This document shows, piece after piece, positions 8,511 to 16,411 of a stretch of DNA of 64,000 bases. How positions within the stretch are numbered: position 1 is the first letter of the stretch; each line of letters opens with the position of its first letter. Origin of the DNA: Hymenobacter perfusus (lineage in GTDB: Bacteria > Bacteroidota > Bacteroidia > Cytophagales > Hymenobacteraceae). The notes beneath the pieces are model-generated. The model saw only the letters and a list, made by a program, of their open reading frames with translations. It ran no database searches and was not told where the DNA came from. The stretch covers positions 1 through 64,000 of the forward strand of contig NZ_RWIU01000012.1 of the NCBI RefSeq assembly GCF_003944765.1, read 5' to 3'. The position numbers and the translations under genes were made by a program.

Positions 8511-9602
8511 ATGTCTTTGAATTCGTACGTGACCCTCGGCCACTCCGGCCTGCGGGTGAGCCCGCTTTGTTTGGGCACCTTCACCTTTGGCGAAGACTGG
8601 GGCGTCGGCGCTACCCCCCAGGAAGCGGAAACCATCCTGGCCCGCTACCAGGAGCTGGGCGGCAATTTTGTGGATACTGCCAACATTTACACTAACGGGC
8701 ACTCGGAAAAAATCATCGGCGACGTGCTGGGTCGGGAATCCTCCAGGCGCGACCGGCTGGTCATCGGCACCAAGGGTGGCAACAACCTCTACCCGGGCGA
8801 CCCGAATGGCGGCGGTAACGGCGCCAAGTCCATTATCAAGCAGTGCGAGCAGTCCTTGCGGCGCCTGCAAACCGATTACATCGACCTGTACTGGCTGCAC
8901 CACTGGGACTGGAACACGCCGGTGGAGGAAACCATGAAGGCCCTGCATAAGCTGGTGGACAGCGGCAAGGTGCGTTACCTCGGGGTGTCGGACACGCCGG
9001 CCTGGCAGGTCGCCCACGCGCAAACCATGGCGCAGCTGCGGGACTGGACGCCGTTTATCGGGCTGCAGGTGGAGCACTCGCTGCTGGAGCGAACGGTAGA
9101 AGTCGAGCTGATTCCCATGGCCCGGGCCCTGGGGCTGGGGGTCATGCCCTGGTCACCGCTGAAAGGCGGGCTGTTGTCCGGCAAATTTACCCGGGCCAAT
9201 GCGGGGCAAGTTGGCGGCAGCCGCGCCGAGACCAACGGGTCCGTGTCACTGCTGGGCGAAAAGGCTTACGCCATCATCGACCGCTTAGCCGAGTTGGCCG
9301 AAGTGCACCAGGCCACTCCCGCCGCCGTTGCCCTGGCCTGGGTCGTTGGGCGGCCGGGCGTTACCTCCACCCTCATCGGCGCCCGCCGGCTCGACCAGCT
9401 GGAGGCCAACATTGCGGCCCTGGACATCCAACTCTCGGCCGAGGAAGTAGCTTCGCTGGATACGCTTTCGGCCCCGGCGCCGACCTTCATCTCGTCGCAT
9501 CAGCCCACTACCAACCGGTTTCAGCACGGGGGAATCTCTTTGAATGGCATTACGCCACTGGAACTGCCCATGACCCCAAAATCAGATAAGGACCGGTACT
9601 AG
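8511..9602 (+). CDS. aldo/keto reductase (YajO-like)
   Basis: A 363-aa AKR with the start MSLNSYVTLGHSGLRVSPL. FTFGEDWG, the DTANIYTNGHSEKIIG segment (Asp and Tyr), GTKGGNNLY (Lys) and IDLYWLHHWD (His) fit the AKR tetrad, and STLIGARRLDQLEANI is the cofactor loop. The length fits the larger YajO-like branch of roughly 325-365 residues. It probably reduces carbonyls with NADPH in the cytoplasm. A strong bidirectional terminator follows. Confidence 0.92.
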   Translation: MSLNSYVTLGHSGLRVSPLCLGTFTFGEDWGVGATPQEAETILARYQELGGNFVDTANIYTNGHSEKIIGDVLGRESSRRDRLVIGTKGGNNLYPGDPNGGGNGAKSIIKQCEQSLRRLQTDYIDLYWLHHWDWNTPVEETMKALHKLVDSGKVRYLGVSDTPAWQVAHAQTMAQLRDWTPFIGLQVEHSLLERTVEVELIPMARALGLGVMPWSPLKGGLLSGKFTRANAGQVGGSRAETNGSVSLLGEKAYAIIDRLAELAEVHQATPAAVALAWVVGRPGVTSTLIGARRLDQLEANIAALDIQLSAEEVASLDTLSAPAPTFISSHQPTTNRFQHGGISLNGITPLELPMTPKSDKDRY

Positions 9603-9642
9603 CTACCCCCGCGTGCAAGGGATAGCCTAGGGGCAGTAGTTC

Positions 9643-9689
9643 AAAAAGCAAAATCCAGCGCTGGCTGCCAGCGCTGGATTTTGCTTTTT
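9643..9689. terminator. bidirectional rho-independent terminator
   Basis: A perfect 22-bp stem with a 3-nt CTG loop: arms 9643-9664 and 9668-9689. It starts with AAAAAGC and ends with GCTTTTT, so it terminates in both directions. It lies between the convergent AKR (8511-9602) and flavodoxin (9689-10366, minus) genes. The stem reaches the last base of the flavodoxin stop codon. Confidence 0.9.
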
Positions 9690-10366
9690 TACTTCTTACC
9701 TACCAGGTTAAGTTTGTTCAACCAGGCTTTTACTTCCGTCTGGACCTGCTTTTCCTTATTCCCCTCCATCACGAAAAGCACGCCGTCCCTTTCCACGCCG
9801 CCGCGGGTGGTAAACCCTTCCAGCACGGTACTGCTGGGAGCCAGCGCCTTGACCGTTTCGAGGCTGCTGCCCACGCCATAGCCCGCGTTGGTGTTGAACG
9901 GGACAAGGGTTTTGCCGCTTAGGTCGTACTGCTTCAAAAAGCTTTTCATGGGCGGCGGCAACTGCATGCCCCAGGTCGGGAAGCCCACGAAGACGACGTC
10001 GTACTGCGACAGGTTGGCAATTTTCGTGCGCAGGGGCGGCAAATAGCCTTGCTCATTTTCGCGGACTACCTGTTGCACCGTGGCTTGGTAATTGGACGGA
10101 TAGGGCTTTTCCAGCTCCAGAGCCACCAGGGTCCCGCCTAGCTCTTTGTGAATAATACCCGCTACCGCCTTGGTATTGTTGGTGCGCGACAAATACACAA
10201 TCAATACTTTACTCGGGTCCAAAGGAGCTTTCACTGGAGCTTGACTATCGTCCTTTTGCGCGAAGGAGCAGGCGGAAATTAACAGCGCGCAACCCACCAG
10301 CCAGCACGCTAGGGAACGTGCGCGAAGGGCCATTCTTTGCAGTTGCTTGTTATCTTGATTTTTCAT
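9689..10366 (-). CDS. flavodoxin family lipoprotein
   Basis: A 225-aa protein with an N-terminal lipoprotein signal (CALLISAC, lipobox Cys near residue 33) followed by a flavodoxin fold. LIVYLSRTNNTKAVA is the FMN phosphate-binding loop, and FVGFPTWGMQLPPPMKSFL and FNTNAGYGVGSS are further FMN-contacting loops. It is probably membrane-anchored outside the cytoplasm, which is unusual for a flavodoxin but seen in Bacteroidota. It may carry electrons for the reductases around it (inference). The gene ends in the shared terminator. Confidence 0.85.
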   Translation of the reverse strand: MKNQDNKQLQRMALRARSLACWLVGCALLISACSFAQKDDSQAPVKAPLDPSKVLIVYLSRTNNTKAVAGIIHKELGGTLVALELEKPYPSNYQATVQQVVRENEQGYLPPLRTKIANLSQYDVVFVGFPTWGMQLPPPMKSFLKQYDLSGKTLVPFNTNAGYGVGSSLETVKALAPSSTVLEGFTTRGGVERDGVLFVMEGNKEKQVQTEVKAWLNKLNLVGKK

Positions 10367-10459
10367 CTGAAAGCGATAGGGTAGGGGGGCTGATACCGGG
10401 CGCGTGCGTCAATTAAGAGTCTTTTTACCCGAGGCAACTGGCAAACATCTTTCGGCTTT

Positions 10460-11440
10460 TTACTTTCTGATGTGCTTTTTCCAAAGCCCTAGGGCATCGT
10501 CTATCCAGCCTTCAGCGTCACTTCCTTTCCCTGTTCCAAAACCGTGACCGGCCGTGAGGTAGCGCCGGTACACTACTTCGACGCCCGCAGCTTTCAAGCT
10601 TGCCACCCTGCGTTCCACCGTCTTCACATTGGCGATGCCATCGTTGGCGGCCACGGTAATAAACGTGGGGGGAAAGTCGGCGGAGTAAGTCGATTGGCCG
10701 GTGTAGGCGATAACAGCGGTAGCGGGTTTGGGCAGACCGCCCCCGCCAAAAGCCACCACCCCGCTCAGCGCGATGTTGCCTACCATCCGGGCACCGGCCG
10801 AGCCGCCCCACAGGGAGTAATCCCGGGGGCTTACCCCCAGTTTTTCAGCGTTCCGGATGATGTAGGCGATAGCAGCCGCCAAGTCTTCGGTGGCACGTTG
10901 CTCGCTGCCAATTCGGTATCTGATGACGAAGGCATTCAGGTTGTTTTCGCCTATCTGCTGCGCCAGCGGAAAGCCTTCGTGCAAGGACCCCACGTAGCTA
11001 AACCCGCCGCCCGGGCACACGACGGCAAACGGCGCCCCGGGCTTGCCCCGGAAAAAGAAAAGGCCAGTCTGTTCCTTCGAAGTGTCTTGCTGCTTTTGCT
11101 GAGGTGAGTAAAAACTATAGAAGATGGTTTGCCCGCTGTTGACCTCCTTAATCAAGTGGTTAACAGCGGAAAGAACAACGGCCGGCTGCACCTGGCCATG
11201 ATACGGCATCAGGGAACCCACCTTACTCAGCGAAGTGGCATAGTACCGTGCGTTCGCATCCCAGGGCAGTAATAGCTCACCAAAGCCCCGAAAAGCGGGA
11301 TGGTTTGCAAGGTCCCCCACAGTCTGAGTGAGTGTCAACGGCGGATGTAGCATGTTAGGGTTGCCGGTTGAATTCAGCATAGCCGCGGGCTGCCTGGTAG
11401 TACCGCCTAAAACAACCGCTGCTAGCATCAACCACTTCAT
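10460..11440 (-). CDS. secreted alpha/beta hydrolase (acetyl-esterase/BD-FAE-like)
   Basis: A 326-aa protein with an N-terminal signal (MKWLMLAAVVLGG). The hydrolase core shows VVCPGGGFSYVG (oxyanion-hole loop replacing HGGG), the nucleophile elbow LWGGSAGARM (GxSxG), FITVAANDGI and a late TAGHGFG that supplies the His. This is the pattern of Bacteroidota acetyl-esterases of the BD-FAE type, which act on acetylated sugars. It is transcribed with downstream flavodoxin or independently; the 93-bp gap does not decide. The substrate is unknown. Confidence 0.82.
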   Translation of the reverse strand: MKWLMLAAVVLGGTTRQPAAMLNSTGNPNMLHPPLTLTQTVGDLANHPAFRGFGELLLPWDANARYYATSLSKVGSLMPYHGQVQPAVVLSAVNHLIKEVNSGQTIFYSFYSPQQKQQDTSKEQTGLFFFRGKPGAPFAVVCPGGGFSYVGSLHEGFPLAQQIGENNLNAFVIRYRIGSEQRATEDLAAAIAYIIRNAEKLGVSPRDYSLWGGSAGARMVGNIALSGVVAFGGGGLPKPATAVIAYTGQSTYSADFPPTFITVAANDGIANVKTVERRVASLKAAGVEVVYRRYLTAGHGFGTGKGSDAEGWIDDALGLWKKHIRK

Positions 11441-11476
11441 CAGGAATATCTTGAGGATTTAAAGTTGCTTCCAGGG

Positions 11477-12340
11477 CTAGTTACCGATGCTGGCAACCGG
11501 CTCGTTGTAGGCGAGCGAGCCGGAAAGCTCTCGGTACGCGTCAATATCTGCTTGCAGGTCAACGAGTACTTGCTCGGCAGCGCCAAGCATATCGGCCCCG
11601 GCCAGAAAGCGACGGGGCGGCTTGGCGGCGTCCGAAATGGTGAGCAGAGCCTGAGCGAGCTTGGTCGGGTCCCCGGACTGCTGGCCGTTATAACCTTTGT
11701 AGAACGCCTCCTGGCCTGTGCGACGCTCGTCGTAGTCGGCGAGGTGGTGCTCGGCGAAGTTGGTTGACTCTTCCGTGAGCAGCTCGGTGCGGAAGAAGCC
11801 CGGATTGACCGTAATGGCTGCAATGCCGAACGGGGCTACCTCAACGAGCAGCGAGCGCATCCAGCCCTCCAGACCGAATTTGGCTGCCGCGTAGGCTGAC
11901 CCGAACTCAAAACCCACGAGGCCAGCCATCGACGAGATGGTGATAATCTGCCCTGACCGCTGCCGGCGCAATACCGGCAGGACGGCCCGCGTCACGTTCA
12001 TCGGCCCGATAAGGCCGGTGGCTAGTTGTTGATTTACCTGCTCGGAACTCAGCTCCTCAAAGAAGCCGGCGTAGAAGTTGGCGGCGTTGTTGACCAACAC
12101 ATCGAGGCGGCCAAACCGCTCCACGGCGGCTTTAACGGCAGCTTCCGCCTCGGCAGGCTTCGTAATATCGAGGGTCAGCACCAGCAGGTCGTCGGCTTCG
12201 CCAATGGCCTGGGCTACTTTCTCCTGGTTGCGGCCGGTGGCCACTACGGCGTGGCCGGCGGCCAGCACGGCTTTGGTAATGTCGAGGCCCAGTCCCCGGC
12301 CGGCGCCGGTAATGAGCCATACTTTCTTGTCTGTCATCAT
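11477..12340 (-). CDS. short-chain dehydrogenase/reductase
   Basis: A 287-aa classical SDR. TGAGRGLGLDI is the TGxxxGxG cofactor loop, NNAAN the NNAG motif, SSMAG holds the catalytic Ser, and YAAAK is the YxxxK dyad. VNPGFFRTELL follows as the usual PG motif. The cofactor is probably NADP(H) by the Arg in TGRN after beta-2. The start is MMTDKK or the second Met. It is one of a run of minus-strand reductases ending near 11.4 kb. Confidence 0.93.
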   Translation of the reverse strand: MMTDKKVWLITGAGRGLGLDITKAVLAAGHAVVATGRNQEKVAQAIGEADDLLVLTLDITKPAEAEAAVKAAVERFGRLDVLVNNAANFYAGFFEELSSEQVNQQLATGLIGPMNVTRAVLPVLRRQRSGQIITISSMAGLVGFEFGSAYAAAKFGLEGWMRSLLVEVAPFGIAAITVNPGFFRTELLTEESTNFAEHHLADYDERRTGQEAFYKGYNGQQSGDPTKLAQALLTISDAAKPPRRFLAGADMLGAAEQVLVDLQADIDAYRELSGSLAYNEPVASIGN

Positions 12341-12387
12341 GTGTTGGAATGTTGGTGCCCGTCATGTGGCACCTTGCAGTGCTTCAG

Positions 12388-13029
12388 TTAATAAAAGGAC
12401 GGTTTGTCCCAGTCAGTGTTTGGCTCGCTTACCCCCAGGCTCGTCTTGGCAAAGCGGTTATCGGCAGCCGTAATGATGTCGACTAGCAATTGGGCGACGG
12501 CCTGCCGCGTGACCTGGGCGCCCACAAAGGGTTCGCCCTTCTGCGTCAGCATGTATGCCGTGTTGCCGGCCTGGTTATACAGCCAGGTCAGCCGCAGGAT
12601 GGTGTAGTCGAAGGCCTCGTTTTCAAAGACGCGGGTGGCCTCCGCGACCTGGCGTATCCGGCTGGGGCCCACCATGCCCTTATTCCAGTTTCCAAAAGCG
12701 CCGGGCACCTCATCGTAGATGCCGAGGATAGAGGCTTCGATGACTTTTCGAACGCCCGCTGCCTGCATGGCCGCGGCAATAACTTGCTTGGCGGCTTTGT
12801 CCCCGGCAGCGTTGACGTACACCACATCGACGCCCTGCATCGTCTTGGTCAGGGTTTGGGTGTCCGTAAAGTCCCCATCAACCAAACGTACGCGCTGCGG
12901 GTCGGCGGCTTTTAAGCGGCTGGTAGCCCGGCGCGCGTACAGGATGAGGTTGGCATCGGTTTGGCGCAGGAGCAGGTCAGCTGCCATTCGGCTGATTTGG
13001 CCGGCAGCTCCCAGGATTAAAATGTTCAT
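12388..13029 (-). CDS. NAD(P)-binding epimerase-like protein (NmrA/SDR_a5-like)
   Basis: A 213-aa protein starting MNILILGAAGQISRM (GxxGxxG-type Rossmann loop); the ATG at 13029 is preferred over an upstream in-frame start at 13074. YARRA, DGDFTDTQTL and VVYVNAAGDKAAK follow the atypical extended SDR pattern, and LRLTWLYN matches the family's active-site helix end. It probably binds NADPH as a reductase or redox sensor in the cytoplasm. It lies 47 bp upstream of the SDR at 11477-12340 on the same strand, so the two are probably co-transcribed. Confidence 0.88.
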   Translation of the reverse strand: MNILILGAAGQISRMAADLLLRQTDANLILYARRATSRLKAADPQRVRLVDGDFTDTQTLTKTMQGVDVVYVNAAGDKAAKQVIAAAMQAAGVRKVIEASILGIYDEVPGAFGNWNKGMVGPSRIRQVAEATRVFENEAFDYTILRLTWLYNQAGNTAYMLTQKGEPFVGAQVTRQAVAQLLVDIITAADNRFAKTSLGVSEPNTDWDKPSFY

Positions 13030-13133
13030 CGTCTTTTGGTATTGCTGCTGACCTAGTCTTGCACCTAAGCGCATTCCCTCGGCCCCGCAAGGGCAGCGGG
13101 CACCCGGAATAAGCAGTCAGCAGTCTGTAGGGA

Positions 13134-13631
13134 CTATTTATTGCCAGTCAGTTTAAGCGGCCGGGCCAGGTGGGAAAACGTGAGGGAGCCCAGCGTCCAT
13201 TTGCCGTCTTCTTTGATATAGACCTCTGTCACCATGAAGGGATTGATGGCTTCTTTGCCGCCGACCATGGCCACCAAATCAATGTCATTGAGCAGGATGG
13301 CGGTGTTGCCGAAGATGTTCACGGCCGCGGAGTAGACTTCGGCTTTCTTATACCAAATCATGCCCCCTTTAATGACCCCTAATTCCTGGTCTTTTCCCCA
13401 GCTGCCGCCCATGTGTACGAAAACGCAGTTTTCCTTGAAAAGCCCCGTCAAAGCCGCTACGTTTTTGTCGGCCATCCACGTCCACTTGGTTTTCGAGAGC
13501 GTCAGGAGTTCCTGTTCCTCTTTGGTAAAGGTGGTGGAGGCTGGGTTGGGCAATTTTGCCTGCGCGTGGGTTAGCTGCAGGCTACTTAAAAGCAGGCTCA
13601 AAGCCAGCAAAGGCATTTTCAGGAAGTTCAT
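13134..13631 (-). CDS. secreted NTF2-like/DUF4440 family protein
   Basis: A 165-aa protein with a Sec signal (LLALSLLLSSLQLTHAQA). The mature part resembles the SnoaL/DUF4440 fold: LSKTKWTWMADKNVAALTGL, then FKENCVFVHMGGSWGKDQEL and TEVYIKEDGKWTLGSLTFS. Such proteins often bind small hydrophobic ligands or support steroid or aldehyde turnover, but the ligand cannot be read here. It lies between the NAD(P)-binding protein and the exported AKR on the same strand. Confidence 0.8.
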   Translation of the reverse strand: MNFLKMPLLALSLLLSSLQLTHAQAKLPNPASTTFTKEEQELLTLSKTKWTWMADKNVAALTGLFKENCVFVHMGGSWGKDQELGVIKGGMIWYKKAEVYSAAVNIFGNTAILLNDIDLVAMVGGKEAINPFMVTEVYIKEDGKWTLGSLTFSHLARPLKLTGNK

Positions 13632-13727
13632 GGGGTTACGTCGTTTCTCGTGGGAAAAGGAGCGAGGATGCGGGGAGATTACCGGCGGTTAAGTCAGCAC
13701 CACCCGGCTCGGCCGAAGGAGTGGGTG

Positions 13728-14894
13728 CTAGGCTTTGGGTGCCGCTTCAACGCCCGAAAACTGGAGCACCATCTGGGGCAGCCGCTCGCCTTTGACTTGA
13801 ATCTTAGCTACCTCCGCGTTGAATTGCTTGAGCTCATCGGCCGTAAACCGGACGGAATCCGCCCCGTTGTTTTCCAGCATGTGGGCCATTTGCGTGGTGC
13901 CGGGAATGGGCACGATAAAGGGCTTTTGGGCCAGCATCCAGGCCAGCGAAATCTGACCGGGCGTGGCGCTTTTGCGGGTGCCCCAGGTTTTGAGCAGCTC
14001 CACCAGGGCCAGGTTGGCGGGTAGGTTCTCCGGCGAGAAACGGGACTCTCCCCCGCGAATGTCGCCAGGCGCGAACCGGGTCTGCGCGTCGATGGCCCCG
14101 GTGAGAAAGCCCACGCCCAGCGGGCTCCAGGCCACGAACCCGATGCCGAGCTCCTGGCAGAGGGGAATGACTTCCGCTTCCGGTCCCCGCCAGAGCAGGG
14201 AGTATTCGTTTTGGATGGCCGTGACCGGGTGCACGGCGTGGGCACGCCGCACCGTTTTCAGGCCGGGCTCCGACAGGCCGTAGTGCAACACTTTGCCCTG
14301 TTTGATGAGGTCCTGGATGGCACCCACCACGTCTTCAATGGGCACCGCCGGGTCGACCCGGTGTTGGTAGAGCAAGTCGATGCGGTCGGTGCGCAGGCGC
14401 TTGAGCATGTTTTCCACCACCAGCTTCACGTGGTCGGGGCGGCTGTTGAGACCCGGCAGGCGCTGCCCGGTTTTTTGGTCGATGTTCCAGCCGAACTTGG
14501 TCTCAATCACAATTTTGTTGCGGAAGGGACCCACCGCTTCGCCCAGAATGCGCTCCACCTCCCAGGGGCCGTACGCCTCCGCGGCATCGAATAAGGTAAC
14601 GCCGTGGTCATAGGCATTCCGAATGATGTTATGCATCTCAGCCCGGTTCGGTACCTCCGTGGTGTACTTGCGACTCATGTTCTGCACGCCCAGGCCCACG
14701 CTGGAAACTTCCAGCTTGCCCAGCTTCCGGCGGGTGCTCACTTTGTCTTTAGCAGCAGGTGGGGGCGCAGTAGTTTCCGCAGCGGCCATGGCCGCGCCGG
14801 TGGGTAACAAAGCGCCCCCGGCCAGGATTAGTCCGGTTTTTAGCAGGTCGCGGCGGTTCAGTCCCACCGTCGGGTTGTTGCTTGAATCGTTCAT
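13728..14894 (-). CDS. aldo/keto reductase with Tat signal
   Basis: A 388-aa AKR with an N-terminal Tat signal (NRRDLLKTGLILAGGALL, residues about 13-30), so it is probably exported folded with its cofactor. AKR segments are FDAAEAYG, VIETKFGWN, LYQHRVDP and IPGTTQMAHMLENN. It closely resembles the cytoplasmic AKR at 6941-7921, giving a cytoplasmic and periplasmic pair. AraC box B lies 135 bp upstream of its start, and it may lead a minus-strand operon toward 11.4 kb. Confidence 0.9.
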   Translation of the reverse strand: MNDSSNNPTVGLNRRDLLKTGLILAGGALLPTGAAMAAAETTAPPPAAKDKVSTRRKLGKLEVSSVGLGVQNMSRKYTTEVPNRAEMHNIIRNAYDHGVTLFDAAEAYGPWEVERILGEAVGPFRNKIVIETKFGWNIDQKTGQRLPGLNSRPDHVKLVVENMLKRLRTDRIDLLYQHRVDPAVPIEDVVGAIQDLIKQGKVLHYGLSEPGLKTVRRAHAVHPVTAIQNEYSLLWRGPEAEVIPLCQELGIGFVAWSPLGVGFLTGAIDAQTRFAPGDIRGGESRFSPENLPANLALVELLKTWGTRKSATPGQISLAWMLAQKPFIVPIPGTTQMAHMLENNGADSVRFTADELKQFNAEVAKIQVKGERLPQMVLQFSGVEAAPKA

Positions 14895-15028
14895 GGGTCG
14901 TGCTTGAGGTTAAACTAACTACTTGACGAAGAGGACCTACCAGCTGCATGGCACTACGTGTGCCGGCTGGCCCCGGTCGTCTTGGATTGGCTACGTAAAG
15001 GTCCGGCCGTTTTACTAGGCCAGAAAAA

Positions 15029-15062
15029 GCTAATCAAACGAGTTAGTATACTATTCAAACAC
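15029..15062 (+). promoter_or_regulatory. AraC-type box B
   Basis: GCTAATCAAACGAGTTAGT then ATACTATTCAAACAC. It has two TCAAAC half-sites, starts 21 bp apart. It sits in the 14895-15185 gap upstream of the minus-strand AKR. The motif points away from that gene, so either orientation does not matter or the site works as an operator. No other gene is visible in this gap. Confidence 0.6.
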
Positions 15063-15185
15063 TTTTGGGCGGACAACACGCACGTTGGGCATGAGCCCTA
15101 GGTCATGAGGTGGTGCAAGTGCCACGCCCGGCCCGCTTCAGGCTTTCCAGCCAGCACCGAGTTGGAAGTCAACAGGAGCTTTAGT

Positions 15186-15857
15186 TTAAGGCTTTGGCGC
15201 CACGGCACCCTTTTCCAGCCAGGTGGTCCACGCTTTCTTGAATTCGGCGTGGCTCATGGGCGGGAGCGTACGGCCCTCCCCGGGATGCCAACCGGCCAGC
15301 ACCAGCGTGTCATCGGCATGGGCCAGCAACTCCTTCATGGACTTACGGCCATTTTGCTTGGGGTCCACCAGCTGTTTGGCCAATTGGTTCGGGGTGCGGC
15401 CTTGGAACACCATTTTCATGTTCGCCGGTGGCAAGTGCCATTCCGGGTTGCCGGGTGGGGTGTGCCGGCCGGGGGTATTGGTGGCTTGGTGGCAGTTGCC
15501 GCATTTCATGGCGTATACGCCTTTGCCATCTACGCCCCGCTGGGGCAGCATGGTATGCAGGTGACTGTCGTCGCCCTGCAGCGGGACATTTCCCGACGGG
15601 TGGCAGTTGAGGCAGCGAGGGCTCATCAGCACCTTATAGACCTTGCTAAAGGCCTGCGCTGATTCGGTGCTGTCCTGCGCAGTCCTCGCCGGTCGCGCGC
15701 CGCCAGCGCGTAAGGGCGTTTCCCTATCCGCCGCCGTTGCGTTTTCACCGCTGGACACCGTCGTAACGGCAGTGGTGATGAAAATAAGGAACGACAGGCC
15801 CGTACCTATTTTCAGCAAGGAAGAAGTACGGGTATTAGGTGCAGGATGGGATTTCAT
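15186..15857 (-). CDS. di-haem cytochrome c family protein
   Basis: A 223-aa exported protein with an N-terminal hydrophobic segment (IGTGLSFLIFITTAVTTV). Two haem c motifs are seen, CLNCH and CGNCH, about 39 residues apart. PPANMKMVFQGRTPNQLAKQ and MSHAEFKKAWTTWLEKGAV follow, a pattern common in cytochromes encoded beside isoquinoline 1-oxidoreductase-like enzymes. It probably accepts electrons from the IorAB-like pair directly upstream (50-bp gap) and passes them to the respiratory chain. Confidence 0.88.
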   Translation of the reverse strand: MKSHPAPNTRTSSLLKIGTGLSFLIFITTAVTTVSSGENATAADRETPLRAGGARPARTAQDSTESAQAFSKVYKVLMSPRCLNCHPSGNVPLQGDDSHLHTMLPQRGVDGKGVYAMKCGNCHQATNTPGRHTPPGNPEWHLPPANMKMVFQGRTPNQLAKQLVDPKQNGRKSMKELLAHADDTLVLAGWHPGEGRTLPPMSHAEFKKAWTTWLEKGAVAPKP

Positions 15858-15907
15858 AGAAGGGAGTCAACACAACGGTATAGGTAGGCCGGCCGATTCA
15901 GCAGCTA

Positions 15908-16378
15908 TTAGCCATTGCCGGCTTTGCGCTGCGAGGTAGCAGCCAACCGAATGGCCTCCCGAATTCGCAGGTAGGTGCCGCAGCGGCAAATGTTGCCGGC
16001 CATAGCTGCATCGATGTCCGCGTCGGTCGGATTCTTATTCTCCCGGAGCAGCACCGCAGCGGACATGATTTGACCCGACTGGCAGTAGCCGCATTGGGCC
16101 ACGTCTAATTCCAGCCAAGCTTTTTGCACGGGGTGGTCCGCCTTTTCCGCCAGCCCTTCGATGGTTACTACCTTTTGCCCAACGGCCCGGCTCACTTTGG
16201 TGACGCAGGAGCGAACCGCTTCCCCGTTCAGGTGCACCGTACAAGCCCCGCATTGCGCGACGCCGCAGCCGTATTTGGTTCCTACGAGCCCCAGCGTATC
16301 CCGCAGTACCCACAGCAAGGGGGTTTCCGGGTCTACATCCACTTGGTAGGCTTTTTTATTGATGGTTAGGTTGAGCAT
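15908..16378 (-). CDS. 2Fe-2S subunit of IorA-type molybdenum hydroxylase
   Basis: A 156-aa two-cluster iron-sulfur subunit: CGVAQCGACTVHLNG and SCVT for the ferredoxin-type cluster, CGYCQSGQ and CRCG for the second. WVLRDTLGLVGTKYGC is typical of isoquinoline 1-oxidoreductase alpha subunits. No signal peptide is visible; the partner carries the Tat signal. It lies 33 bp after the molybdenum subunit gene and before the cytochrome gene, giving an electron path Mo to 2x[2Fe-2S] to haem c without a FAD subunit. Confidence 0.9.
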   Translation of the reverse strand: MLNLTINKKAYQVDVDPETPLLWVLRDTLGLVGTKYGCGVAQCGACTVHLNGEAVRSCVTKVSRAVGQKVVTIEGLAEKADHPVQKAWLELDVAQCGYCQSGQIMSAAVLLRENKNPTDADIDAAMAGNICRCGTYLRIREAIRLAATSQRKAGNG

Positions 16379-16411
16379 AGCCGGAATAGGTAAGGAGGAG
16401 AAGCCGCCGGA

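Noticed and set aside
15105..15662. Plus-strand frame of 185 aa after AraC box B
   Set aside because: Antisense of the cytochrome gene, which shows two haem motifs; therefore box B has no plus-strand target.
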